Assembly: GCA_964057225.1 (NCBI GenBank)
Contig: OZ059899.1
Coordinates: forward strand, 9,548,001-9,612,000
Length of the DNA: 64,000 nucleotides
Source of the DNA: Auanema rhodensis
Lineage: Eukaryota > Nematoda > Chromadorea > Rhabditida > Rhabditidae
Reading direction: 5' to 3'
This document shows positions 19,914 through 33,547 of this stretch, piece after piece. How positions within the stretch are numbered: the first letter of the stretch is position 1; each line of letters starts with the position of its first letter. The notes beneath the pieces were generated by a model. That model was given only the letters and a program-made list of their open reading frames with translations, was not told the DNA's origin and ran no database searches. The translations under genes were made by a program, and so were the position numbers.

Positions 19914-21014
19914 ACTTATACATTTACTTCGATAAAGAGCCTATTAGATTGAAATTTTATGTCTTACAGTTCTCCAACAGAACAGACTGATCCTGATTTC
20001 TCTATGATTACATAAAACTCCCGTTTGATATAAAAAAAGGAGAGGAATAACGTTTCCAGGATGTCAAGGATATCGAATCTAGTGATATTGTAGAGAAATG
20101 TAATGTCAGCTCCATAGGTTTTCTCTTAATTTCTCTTATCACAATTGTCTTAGTTTTTTTTCTCATAAGAGTTTCTGAAATCTTAGGTGAACAAGGCCGT
20201 ATATATTTTGCTGGAATTCGAAAGCATTTGGGATGGAAATTAGAAAGAAAAGAACTAGTTTTTCCTACTTTAAAACAAACAATAAGAAATAAAATGAAAA
20301 AGATTGTTGATATCCAATTTAAACTTATACATTTATTTCGATAAAGAGCCTATTAGATTGAAATTTTATGTCTTACAGTTCTCCAACAGAACAGACTGAT
20401 CCTGATTTTTCTACGATTACATAAAACTCTCGTTTGATATAAAAAAAGAAGAGGAACAACGTTTCCGGGATGTCAAGGATATCGACTCTAGTGATATTGT
20501 AGAAAAATGTAATGTCAGCTCCATAGGTTTTCTCCTAATTTCTCTCATCACAATTGTCTTAGTTTTTTTTCTCATAAGAGTTTCTGAAATCTTAGGTGAA
20601 CAAGGCCGTATATAATTTCCTGGAATTCGAAAGCATTTGGGATGGAATTTAGAAAGAAAAAAACTAGTTTTTCCTACTTTAAAACAAACAATAAGAAATA
20701 AAATGAAAAGGATTGTTAGATATCCAATTTAAACTTATACATTTACTTCGATAAAGAGCCTGTTAGTTTGAAATTTTATGTCTTACAGTTCTCCAACAGA
20801 ACAGACTGATCCTGATTTTTCTACGATTACATAAAACTCTCGTTTGATATAAAAAAAGGAGAGGAATAACGTTTCCAGGATGTCAAGGATATCGAATCTA
20901 GTGATATTGTAGAAAAATGTAATGTCAGCTCCATAGGTTTTCTCCTAATTTCTCTCATCACAATTGTCTTAGTTTTTTTTTCTCATAAGAGTTTCTGAAA
21001 TCTTTGTTGAACAA

Positions 21015-21087
21015 GGCCGCGTGGCGCAATGGATAACGCGTCTGCCTACGGAGCAGAAGATTGTAGGTTCGAATCCTGCCGTGGTCG
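21015..21087 (+). tRNA. tRNA-Arg(ACG)
   Basis: Reference-type sequence with a T7 terminator; the linker after it reads AAAAAGCGAATT instead of AAAAATCGAATT. Confidence 0.92.
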
Positions 21088-22853
21088 TAAATTTTTTTCA
21101 TTTCACTTGTCATTCATAAAAAGCGAATTTTTTTTTTCAATGATTTTTTTTTGCAATGTGTCATAAGAATTACACAGTTGAACAAAACGTTTTTTAAGAA
21201 TTTTTTTTGTTGTCAACATATATATTTTCCTGGAATTCGAAAGCATTTGGGATGGAAATTAGAAAGAAAAGAACTAGTTTTTCCTACTTTAAAACAAACA
21301 ATAAGAAATAAAATGAAAAAGATTGTTAGATATCCAATTTAAACTTATACATTTACTTCGATAAAGAGCCTATTAGATTGAAATTTTATGTCTTACAGTT
21401 CTCCAACAGAACAGACTGATCCTGATTTCTCTATGATTACATAAAACTCCCGTTTGATATAAAAAAAGGAGAGGAATAACGTTTCCAGGATGTCAAGGAT
21501 ATCGAATCTAGTGATATTGTAGAGAAATGTAATGTCAGCTCCATAGGTTTTCTCTTAATTTCTCTTATCACAATTGTCTTAGTTTTTTTTCTCATAAGAG
21601 TTTCTGAAATCTTAGGTGAACAAGGCCGTATATATTTTGCTGGAATTCGAAAGCATTTGGGATGGAAATTAGAAAGAAAAGAACTAGTTTTTCCTACTTT
21701 AAAACAAACAATAAGAAATAAAATGAAAAAGATTGTTAGATATCCAATTTAAACTTATACATTTACTTCGATAAAGAGCCTATTAGATTGAAATTTTATG
21801 TCTTACAGTTCTCCAACAGAACAGACTGATCCTGATTTCTCTATGATTACATAAAACTCCCGTTTGATATAAAAAAAGGAGAGGAATAACGTTTCCAGGA
21901 TGTCAAGGATATCGAATCTAGTGATATTGTAGAGAAATGTAATGTCAGCTCCATAGGTTTTCTCTTAATTTCTCTCATCACAATTGTCTTAGTTTTTTTT
22001 CTCATAAGAGTTTCTGAAATCTTAGGTGAACAAGGCCGTATATATTTTGCTGGAATTCGAAAGCATTTGGGATGGAAATTAGAAAGAAAAGAACTAGTTT
22101 TTCCTACTTTAAAACAAACAATAAGAAATAAAATGAAAAAGGTTGTTGATATCCAATTTAAACTTATACATTTATTTCGATAAAGAGCCTATTAGATTGA
22201 AATTTTATGTCTTACAGTTCTCCAACAGAACAGACTGATCCTGATTTTTCTACGATTACATAAAACTCTCGTTTGATATAAAAAAAGAAGAGGAACAACG
22301 TTTCCAGGATGTCAAGGATATCGACTCTAGTGATATTGTAGAAAAATGTAATGTCAGCTCCATAGGTTTTCTCCTAATTTCTCTCATCACAATTGTCTTA
22401 GTTTTTTTTCTCATAAGAGTTTCTGAAATCTTAGGTGAACAAGGCCGTATATAATTTCCTGGAATTCGAAAGCATTTGGGATGGAATTTAGAAAGAAAAA
22501 AACTAGTTTTTCCTACTTTAAAACAAACAATAAGAAATAAAATGAAAAGGATTGTTAGATATCCAATTTAAACTTATACATTTACTTCGATAAAGAGCCT
22601 GTTAGTTTGAAATTTTATGTCTTACAGTTCTCCAACAGAACAGACTGATCCTGATTTTTCTACGATTACATAAAACTCTCGTTTGATATAAAAAAAGGAG
22701 AGGAATAACGTTTCCAGGATGTCAAGGATATCGAATCTAGTGATATTGTAGAAAAATGTAATGTCAGCTCCATAGGTTTTCTCCTAATTTCTCTCATCAC
22801 AATTGTCTTAGTTTTTTTTTCTCATAAGAGTTTCTGAAATCTTTGTTGAACAA

Positions 22854-22926
22854 GGCCGCGTGGCGCAATGGATAACGCGTCTGCCTACGGAGCAGAAGAT
22901 TGTAGGTTCGAATCCTGCCGTGGTCG
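22854..22926 (+). tRNA. tRNA-Arg(ACG)
   Basis: Reference-type sequence and terminator. It heads a repeat block that recurs about 7351 bp to the right (30206). Confidence 0.92.
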
Positions 22927-25103
22927 TAAATTTTTTTCATTTCACTTGTCATTCATAAAAATCGAATTTTTTTTTTTCAATGATTTTTTTTTGCAATGTG
23001 TCATAAGAATTACACAGTTGAACAAAACGTTTTTTAAGAATTTTTTTTGTTGTCAACATATATATTTTCCTGGAATTCGAAAGCATTTGGGATGGAAATT
23101 AGAAAGAAAAGAACTAGTTTTTCCTACTTTAAAACAAACAATAAGAAATAAAATGAAAAAGATTGTTAGATATCCAATTTAAACTTATACATTTACTTCG
23201 ATAAAGAGCCTATTAGATTGAAATTTTATGTCTTACAGTTCTCCAACAGAACAGACTGATCCTGATTTCTCTATGATTACATAAAACTCCCGTTTGATAT
23301 AAAAAAAGGAGAGGAATAACGTTTCCAGGATGTCAAGGATATCGAATCTAGTGATATTGTAGAGAAATGTAATGTCAGCTCCATAGGTTTTCTCTTAATT
23401 TCTCTTATCACAATTGTCTTAGTTTTTTTTCTCATAAGAGTTTCTGAAATCTTAGGTGAACAAGGCCGTATATATTTTGCTGGAATTCGAAAGCATTTGG
23501 GATGGAAATTAGAAAGAAAAGAACTAGTTTTTCCTACTTTAAAAGAAACAATAAGAAATAAAATGAAAAAGATTGTTAGATATCCAATTTAAACTTATAC
23601 ATTTACTTCGATAAAGAGCCTATTAGATTGAAATTTTATGTCTTACAGTTCTCCAACAGAACAGACTGATCCTGATTTTTCTACGATTACATAAAACTCT
23701 CGTTTGATATAAAAAAAGGAGAGGAACAACGTTTCCAGGATGTCAAGGATATCGAATCTAGTGATATTGTAGAAAAATGTAATGTCAGCTCCATAGGTTT
23801 TCTCCTAATTTCTCTCATCACAATTGTCTTAGTTTTTTTTCTCATAAGAGTTTCTGAAATCTTAGGTGAACAAGGCCGTATATAATTTCCTGGAATTCGA
23901 AAGCATGTGGGATGAAATTTAGAAAGAAAAGAACTAGTTTTTCCTACTTTAAAACAAACAATAAGAAATAAAATGAAAAAGATTGTTAGATATCCAATTT
24001 AAACTTATACATTTACTTCGATAAAGAGCCTATTAGATTGAAATTTTATGTCTTACAGTTCTCCAACAGAACAGACTGATCCTGATTTCTCTATGATTAC
24101 ATAAAACTCCCGTTTGATATAAAAAAAGGAGAGGAATAACGTTTCCAGGATGTCAAGGATATCGAATCTAGTGATATTGTAGAGAAATGTAATGTCAGCT
24201 CCATAGGTTTTCTCTTAATTTCTCTCATCACAATTGTCTTAGTTTTTTTTCTCATAAGAGTTTCTGAAATCTTAGGTGAACAAGGCCGTATATATTTTGC
24301 TGGAATTCGAAAGCATTTGGGATGGAAATTAGAAAGAAAAGAACTAGTTTTTCCTACTTTAAAACAAACAATAAGAAATAAAATGAAAAAGATTGTTGAT
24401 ATCCAATTTAAACTTATACATTTATTTCGATAAAGAGCCTATTAGATTGAAATTTTATGTCTTACAGTTCTCCAACAGAACAGACTGATCCTGATTTTTC
24501 TACGATTACATAAAACTCTCGTTTGATATAAAAAAAGAAGAGGAACAACGTTTCCAGGATGTCAAGGATATCGACTCTAGTGATATTGTAGAAAAATGTA
24601 ATGTCAGCTCCATAGGTTTTCTCCAAATTTCTCTCATCACAATTGTCTTAGTTTTTTTTCTCATAAGAGTTTCTGAAATCTTAGGTGAACAAGGCCGTAT
24701 ATAATTTCCTGGAATTCGAAAGCATTTGGGATGGAATTTAGAAAGAAAAAAACTAATTTTTCCTACTTTAAAACAAACAATAAGAAATAAAATGAAAAGG
24801 ATTGTTAGATATCCAATTTAAACTTATACATTTACTTCGATAAAGAGCCTGTTAGTTTGAAATTTTATGTCTTACAGTTCTCCAACAGAACAGACTGATC
24901 CTGATTTTTCTACGATTACATAAAACTCTCGTTTGATATAAAAAAAGGAGAGGAATAACGTTTCCAGGATGTCAAGGATATCGAATCTAGTGATATTGTA
25001 GAAAAATGTAATGTCAGCTCCATAGGTTTTCTCCTAATTTCTCTCATCACAATTGTCTTAGTTTTTTTTTCTCATAAGAGTTTCTGAAATCTTTGTTGAA
25101 CAA

Positions 25104-25176
25104 GGCCGCGTGGCGCAATGGATAACGCGTCTGCCTACGGAGCAGAAGATTGTAGGTTCGAATCCTGCCGTGGTCG
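25104..25176 (+). tRNA. tRNA-Arg(ACG)
   Basis: Reference-type sequence and terminator; counterpart of the locus at 32455 in the 7351 bp offset duplication. Confidence 0.92.
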
Positions 25177-26534
25177 TAAATTTTTTTCATTTCACTTGTC
25201 ATTCATAAAAATCGAATTTTTTTTTTTCAATGATTTTTTTTTGCAATGTGTCATAAGAATTACACAGTTGAACAAAACGTTTTTTAAGAATTTTTTTTGT
25301 TGTCAACATATATATTTTCCTGGAATTCGAAAGCATTTGGGATGGAAATTAGAAAGAAAAGAACTAGTTTTTCCTACTTTAAAACAAACAATAAGAAATA
25401 AAATGAAAAAGATTGTTAGATATCCAATTTAAACTTATACATTTACTTCGATAAAGAGCCTATTAGATTGAAATTTTATGTCTTACAGTTCTCCAACAGA
25501 ACAGACTGATCCTGATTTCTCTATGATTACATAAAACTCCCGTTTGATATAAAAAAAGGAGAGGAATAACGTTTCCAGGATGTCAAGGATATCGAATCTA
25601 GTGATATTGTAGAGAAATGTAATGTCAGCTCCATAGGTTTTCTCTTAATTTCTCTCATCACAATTGTCTTAGTTTTTTTTCTCATAAGAGTTTCTGAAAT
25701 CTTAGGTGAACAAGGCCGTATATATTTTGCTGGAATTCGAAAGCATTTGGGATGGAAATTAGAAAGAAAAGAACTAGTTTTTCCTACTTTAAAACAAACA
25801 ATAAGAAATAAAATGAAAAAGATTGTTAGATATCCAATTTAAACTTATACATTTACTTCGATAAAGAGCCTATTAGATTGAAATTTTATGTCTTACAGTT
25901 CTCCAACAGAACAGACTGATCCTGATTTTTCTACGATTACATAAAACTCTCGTTTGATATAAAAAAAGGAGAGGAACAACGTTTCCAGGATGTCAAGGAT
26001 ATCGAATCTAGTGATATTGTAGAAAAATGTAATGTCAGCTCCATAGGTTTTCTCCTAATTTCTCTCATCACAATTGTCTTAGTTTTTTTTCTCATAAGAG
26101 TTTCTGAAATCTTAGGTGAACAAGGCCGTATATAATTTCCTGGAATTCGAAAGCATTTGGGATGGAATTTAGAAAGAAAAGAACTAGTTTTTCCTACTTT
26201 AAAACAAACAATAAGAAATAAAATGAAAAAGATTGTTAGATATCCAATTTAAACTTATACATTTACTTCGATAAAGAGCCTGTTAGTTTGAAATTTTATG
26301 TCTTACAGTTCTCCAACAGAACAGACTGATCCTGATTTTTCTACGATTACATAAAACTCTCGTTTGATATAAAAAAAGGAGAGGAATAACGTTTCCAGGA
26401 TGTCAAGGATATCGAATCTAGTGATATTGTAGAAAAATGTAATGTCAGCTCCATAGGTTTTCTCCTAATTTCTCTCATCACAATTGTCTTAGTTTTTTTT
26501 TCTCATAAGAGTTTCTGAAATCTTAGTTGAACAA

Positions 26535-26607
26535 GGCCGCGTGGCGCAATGGATAACGCGTCTGCCTACGGAGCAGAAGATTGTAGGTTCAAATCCTGCC
26601 GTGGTCG
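26535..26607 (+). tRNA. tRNA-Arg(ACG), TTCAAAT T-loop variant
   Basis: T loop reads TTCAAAT instead of TTCGAAT, still compatible with the B-box consensus (purine tolerated). The variant is linked to CATACATAAAAATC in the linker. Terminator T7. Confidence 0.88.
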
Positions 26608-28776
26608 TAAATTTTTTTCATTTCACTTGTCATACATAAAAATCGAATTTATTTTTTTCAATGATTTTTTTTTGCAATGTGTCATAAGAATTACACAGTT
26701 GAACAAAACGTTTTTTAAGAATTTTCTTTGTTGTCAACATATATATTTTCCTGGAATTCGAAAGCATTTGGGATGGAAATCAGAAAGAAAAGAACTAGTT
26801 TTTCCTACTTTAAAACAAACAATAAAAAATAAAATGAAAAAGATTGTTAGATATCCAATTTAAACTTTTACATTTACTTCGATAAAAAGCCTATTAGATT
26901 GAAATTTTATGTCTTACAGTTCTCCAACAGAACAGACTGATCCTGATTTCTCTATGATTACATAAAATTCTCGTTTAATATAAAAAAAGGAGAGGAATAA
27001 CGTTTCCAGGATGTCAAGGATATCGAATCTAGTGATATTGTAGAAAAATGTAATGTCAGGTTTTCTCCTAATTTCTCTCATCACAATTGTCTTAGTTTTT
27101 TTTCTCATGAGAGTTTCTGAAATCTTAGGTGAACAAGGCCGTATATAATTTCTTGTAATTCGAAAGCATTTGGGATGGAATTTAGAAAGAAAAGAACTAG
27201 TTTTTCCTACTTTAAAACAAACAATAAAAAATAAAATGAAAAAGATTGTTAGATATCCAATTTAAACTTTTACATTTACTTTGATAAAGAGCCTATTAGA
27301 TTGAAATTTTATGTCTTACAGTTCTCCAACAGAACAGACTGATCCTGATTTTTCTACGATTACATAAAACTCTCGTTTGATATAAAAAAAGAAGAGGAAC
27401 AACGTTTCCAGGATGTCAAGGATATCGACTCTAGTGATATTGTAGAAAAATGTAATGTCAGCTCCATAGGTTTTCTCCTAATTTCTCTCATCACAATTGT
27501 CTTAGTTTTTTTTCTCATAAGAGTTTCTGAAATCTTAGGTGAACAAGGCCGTATATAATTTCCTGGAATTCGAAAGCATTTGGGATGAAATTTAGAAAGA
27601 AAAGAACTAGTTTTTCCTACTTTAAAACAAACAATAAGAAATAAAATGAAAAAGATTGTTAGATATCCAATTTAAACTTATACATTTACTTCGATAAAGA
27701 GCCTATTAGATTGAAATTTTATGTCTTACAGTTCTCCAACAGAACAGACTGATCCTGATTTCTCTATGATTACATAAAACTCCCGTTTGATATAAAAAAA
27801 GGAGAGGAATAACGTTTCCAGGATGTCAAGGATATCGAATCTAGTGATATTGTAGAGAAATGTAATGTCAGCTCCATAGGTTTTCTCTTAATTTCTCTCA
27901 TCACAATTGTCTTAGTTTTTTTTCTCATAAGAGTTTCTGAAATCTTAGGTGAACAAGGCCGTATATATTTTGCTGGAATTCGAAAGCATTTGGGATGGAA
28001 ATTAGAAAGAAAAGAACTAGTTTTTCCTACTTTAAAACAAACAATAAGAAATAAAATGAAAAAGATTGTTGATATCCAATTTAAACTTATACATTTATTT
28101 CGATAAAGAGCCTATTAGATTGAAATTTTATGTCTTACAGTTCTCCAACAGAACAGACTGATCCTGATTTTTCTACGATTACATAAAACTCTCGTTTGAT
28201 ATAAAAAAAGAAGAGGAACAACGTTTCCAGGATGTCAAGGATATCGACTCTAGTGATATTGTAGAAAAATGTAATGTCAGCTCCATAGGTTTTCTCCTAA
28301 TTTCTCTCATCACAATTGTCTTAGTTTTTTTTCTCATAAGAGTTTCTGAAATCTTAGGTGAACAAGGCCGTATATAATTTCTTGTAATTCGAAAGCATTT
28401 GGGATGGAATTTAGAAAGAAAAGAACTAGTTTTTCCTACTTTAAAACAAACAATAAAAAATAAAATGAAAAAGATTGTTAGATATCCAATTTAAACTTTT
28501 ACATTTACTTCGATAAAGAGCCTATTAGTTTGAAATTTTATGTCTTACAGTTCTCCAACAGAACAGACTGATCCTGATTTTTCTACGATTACATAAAACT
28601 CTCGTTTGATATAAAAAAAGAAGAGGAACAACGTTTCCAGGATGTCAAGGATATCGACTCTAGTGATATTGTAGAAAAATGTAATGTCAGCTCCATAGGT
28701 TTTCTCCTAATTTCTCTCATCACAATTGTCTTAGTTTTTTTTTCTCATAAGAGTTTCTGAAATCTTTGTTGAACAA

Positions 28777-28849
28777 GGCCGCGTGGCGCAATGGATAACG
28801 CGTCTGCCTACGGAGCAGAAGATTGTAGGTTCGAATCCTGCCGTGGTCG
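28777..28849 (+). tRNA. tRNA-Arg(ACG)
   Basis: Reference-type sequence with TTCGAAT loop and T7 terminator. Confidence 0.92.
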
Positions 28850-30205
28850 TAAATTTTTTTCATTTCACTTGTCATTCATAAAAATCGAATTTTTTTTTTT
28901 CAATGATTTTTTTTTGCAATGTGTCATAAGAATTACACAGTTGAACAAAACGTTTTTTAAGAATTTTTTTTGTTGTCAACATATATATTTTCCTGGAATT
29001 CGAAAGCATTTGGGATGGAAATTAGAAAGAAAAGAACTAGTTTTTCCTACTTTAAAACAAACAATAAGAAATAAAATGAAAAAGATTGTTAGATATCCAA
29101 TTTAAACTTATACATTTACTTCGATAAAGAGCCTATTAGATTGAAATTTTATGTCTTACAGTTCTCCAACAGAACAGACTGATCCTGATTTCTCTATGAT
29201 TACATAAAACTCCCGTTTGATATAAAAAAAGGAGAGGAATAACGTTTCCAGGATGTCAAGGATATCGAATCTAGTGATATTGTAGAGAAATGTAATGTCA
29301 GCTCCATAGGTTTTCTCTTAATTTCTCTCATCACAATTGTCTTAGTTTTTTTTCTCATAAGAGTTTCTGAAATCTTAGGTGAACAAGGCCGTATATATTT
29401 TGCTGGAATTCGAAAGCATTTGGGATGGAAATTAGAAAGAAAAGAACTAGTTTTTCCTACTTTAAAACAAACAATAAGAAATAAAATGAAAAAGATTGTT
29501 AGATATCCAATTTAAACTTATACATTTACTTCGATAAAGAGCCTATTAGATTGAAATTTTATGTCTTACAGTTCTCAAACAGAACAGACTGATCCTGATT
29601 TTTCTACGATTACATAAAACTCTCGTTTGATATAAAAAAAGGAGAGGAATAACGTTTCCAGGATGTCAAGGATATCGAATCTAGTGATATTGTAGAGAAA
29701 TGTAATGTCAGCTCCATAGGTTTTCTCTTAATTTCTCTCATCACAATTGTCTTAGTTTTTTTTCTCATAAGAGTTTCTGAAATCTTAGGTGAACAAGGCC
29801 GTATATAATTTCCTGGAATTCGAAAGCATTTGGGATGGAATTTAGAAAGAAAAGAACTAGTTTTTCCTACTTTAAAACAAACAATAAGAAATAAAATGAA
29901 AAAGATTGTTGATATCCAATTTAAACTTATACATTTATTTCGATAAAGAGCCTATTAGATTGAAATTTTATGTCTTACAGTTCTCCAACAGAACAGACTG
30001 ATCCTGATTTTTCTACGATTACATAAAACTCTCGTTTGATATAAAAAAAGAAGAGGAACAACGTTTCCAGGATGTCAAGGATATCGACTCTAGTGATATT
30101 GTAGAAAAATGTAATGTCAGCTCCATAGGTTTTCTCCTAATTTCTCTCATCACAATTGTCTTAGTTTTTTTTCTCATAAGAGTTTCTGAAATCTTTGTTG
30201 AACAA

Positions 30206-30278
30206 GGTCGCGTGGCGCAATGGATAACGCGTCTGCCTACGGAGCAGAAGATTGTAGGTTCGAATCCTGCCGTGGTCG
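30206..30278 (+). tRNA. tRNA-Arg(ACG), C3 to T variant
   Basis: Acceptor starts GGTCGCG, changing the 3:70 pair to a T:G wobble. With wobbles also at 2:71 and 5:68 the acceptor stem is weakened but still paired. Otherwise reference type with terminator. Confidence 0.87.
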
Positions 30279-32454
30279 TAAATTTTTTTCATTTCACTTG
30301 TCATTCATAAAAATCGAATTTTTTTTTTCAATGATTTTTTTTTGCAATGTGTCATAAGAATTACACAGTTGAACAAAACGTTTTTTAAGAATTTTTTTTG
30401 TTGTCAACATATATATTTTCCTGGAATTCGAAAGCATTTGGGATGGAAATTAGAAAGAAAAGAACTAGTTTTTCCTACTTTAAAACAAACAATAAGAAAT
30501 AAAATGAAAAAGATTGTTAGATATCCAATTTAAACTTATACATTTACTTCGATAAAGAGCCTATTAGATTGAAATTTTATGTCTTACAGTTCTCCAACAG
30601 AACAGACTGATCCTGATTTCTCTATGATTACATAAAACTCCCGTTTGATATAAAAAAAGGAGAGGAATAACGTTTCCAGGATGTCAAGGATATCGAATCT
30701 AGTGATATTGTAGAGAAATGTAATGTCAGCTCCATAGGTTTTCTCTTAATTTCTCTTATCACAATTCTCTTAGTTTTTTTTCTCATAAGAGTTTCTGAAA
30801 TCTTAGGTGAACAAGGCCGTATATATTTTGCTGGAATTCGAAAGCATTTGGGATGGAAATTAGAAAGAAAAGAACTAGTTTTTCCTACTTTAAAAGAAAC
30901 AATAAGAAATAAAATGAAAAAGATTGTTAGATATCCAATTTAAACTTATACATTTACTTCGATAAAGAGCCTATTAGATTGAAATTTTATGTCTTACAGT
31001 TCTCCAACAGAACAGACTGATCCTGATTTTTCTACGATTACATAAAACTCTCGTTTGATATAAAAAAAGGAGAGGAACAACGTTTCCAGGATGTCAAGGA
31101 TATCGAATCTAGTGATATTGTAGAAAAATGTAATGTCAGCTCCATAGGTTTTCTCCTAATTTCTCTCATCACAATTGTCTTAGTTTTTTTTCTCATAAGA
31201 GTTTCTGAAATCTTAGGTGAACAAGGCCGTATATAATTTCCTGGAATTCGAATACATTTGGGATGAAATTTAGAAAGAAAAGAACTAGTTTTTCCTACTT
31301 TAAAACAAACAATAAGAAATAAAATGAAAAAGATTGTTAGATATCCAATTTAAACTTATACATTTACTTCGATAAAGAGCCTATTAGATTGAAATTTTAT
31401 GTCTTACAGTTCTCCAACAGAACAGACTGATCCTGATTTCTCTATGATTACATAAAACTCCCGTTTGATATAAAAAAAGGAGAGGAATAACGTTTCCAGG
31501 ATGTCAAGGATATCGAATCTAGTGATATTGTAGAGAAATGTAATGTCAGCTCCATAGGTTTTCTCTTAATTTCTCTCATCACAATTGTCTTAGTTTTTTT
31601 TCTCATAAGAGTTTCTGAAATCTTAGGTGAACAAGGCCGTATATATTTTGCTGGAATTCGAAAGCATTTGGGATGGAAATTAGAAAGAAAAGAACTAGTT
31701 TTTCCTACTTTAAAACAAACAATAAGAAATAAAATGAAAAAGATTGTTGATATCCAATTTAAACTTATACATTTATTTCGATAAAGAGCCTATTAGATTG
31801 AAATTTTATGTCTTACAGTTCTCCAACAGAACAGACTGATCCTGATTTTTCTACGATTACATAAAACTCTCGTTTGATATAGAAAAAGAAGAGGAACAAC
31901 GTTTCCAGGATGTCAAGGATATCGACTCTAGTGATATTGTAGAAAAATGTAATGTCAGCTCCATAGGTTTTCTCCTAATTTCTCTCATCACAATTGTCTT
32001 AGTTTTTTTTCTCATAAGAGTTTCTGAAATCTTAGGTGAACAAGGCCGTATATAATTTCCTGGAATTCGAAAGCATTTGGGATGGAATTTAGAAAGAAAA
32101 AAACTAGTTTTTCCTACTTTAAAACAAACAATAAGAAATAAAATGAAAAGGATTGTTAGATATCCAATTTAAACTTATACATTTACTTCGATAAAGAGCC
32201 TGTTAGTTTGAAATTTTATGTCTTACAGTTCTCCAACAGAACAGACTGATCCTGATTTTTCTACGATTACATAAAACTCTCGTTTGATATAAAAAAAGGA
32301 GAGGAATAACGTTTCCAGGATGTCAAGGATATCGAATCTAGTGATATTGTAGAAAAATGTAATGTCAGCTCCATAGGTTTTCTCCTAATTTCTCTCATCA
32401 CAATTGTCTTAGTTTTTTTTTCTCATAAGAGTTTCTGAAATCTTTGTTGAACAA

Positions 32455-32527
32455 GGCCGCGTGGCGCAATGGATAACGCGTCTGCCTACGGAGCAGAAGA
32501 TTGTAGGTTCGAATCCTGCCGTGGTCG
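32455..32527 (+). tRNA. tRNA-Arg(ACG)
   Basis: Reference-type sequence and T7 terminator. Confidence 0.92.
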
Positions 32528-33474
32528 TAAATTTTTTTCATTTCACTTGTCATTCATAAAAATCGAATTTTTTTTTTCAATGATTTTTTTTTGCAATGTG
32601 TCATAAGAATTACACAGTTGAACAAAACGTTTTTTAAGAATTTTTTTTGTTGTCAACATATATATTTTCCTGGAATTCGAAAGCATTTGGGATGGAAATT
32701 AGAAAGAAAAGAACTAGTTTTTCCTACTTTAAAACAAACAATAAGAAATAAAATGAAAAAGATTGTTAGATATCCAATTTAAACATATACATTTACTTCG
32801 ATAAAGAGCCTATTAGATTGAAATTTTATGTCTTACAGTTCTCCAACAGAACAGACTGATCCTGATTTCTCTATGATTACATAAAACTCCCGTTTGATAT
32901 AAAAAAAGGAGAGGAATAACGTTTCCAGGATGTCAAGGATATCGAATCTAGTGATATTGTAGAGAAATGTAATGTCAGCTCCATAGGTTTTCTCTTAATT
33001 TCTCTCATCACAATTGTCTTAGTTTTTTTTCTCATAAGAGTTTCTGAAATCTTAGGTGAACAAGGCCGTATATATTTTGCTGGAATTCGAAAGCATTTGG
33101 GATGGAAATTAGAAAGAAAAGAACTAGTTTTTCCTACTTTAAAACAAACAATAAGAAATAAAATGAAAAAGATTGTTAGATATCCAATTTAAACTTATAC
33201 ATTTACTTCGATAAAGAGCCTGTTAGTTTGAAATTTTATGTCTTACAGTTCTCCAACAGAACAGACTGATCCTGATTTTTCTACGATTACATAAAACTCT
33301 CGTTTGATATAAAAAAAGGAGAGGAATAACGTTTCCAGGATGTCAAGGATATCGAATCTAGGGATATTGTAGAAAAATGTAATGTCAGCTCCATAGGTTT
33401 TCTCCTAATTTCTCTCATCACAATTGTCTTAGTTTTTTTTTCTCATAAGAGTTTCTGAAATCTTTGTTGAACAA

Positions 33475-33547
33475 GGCCGCGTGGCGCAATGGATAACGCG
33501 TCTGCCTACGGAGCAGAAGATTGTAGGTTCAAATCCTGCCGTGGTCG
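33475..33547 (+). tRNA. tRNA-Arg(ACG), TTCAAAT variant
   Basis: TTCAAAT T loop with the linked CATACATAAA linker; T7 terminator present. Counterpart of 26535. Confidence 0.88.
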
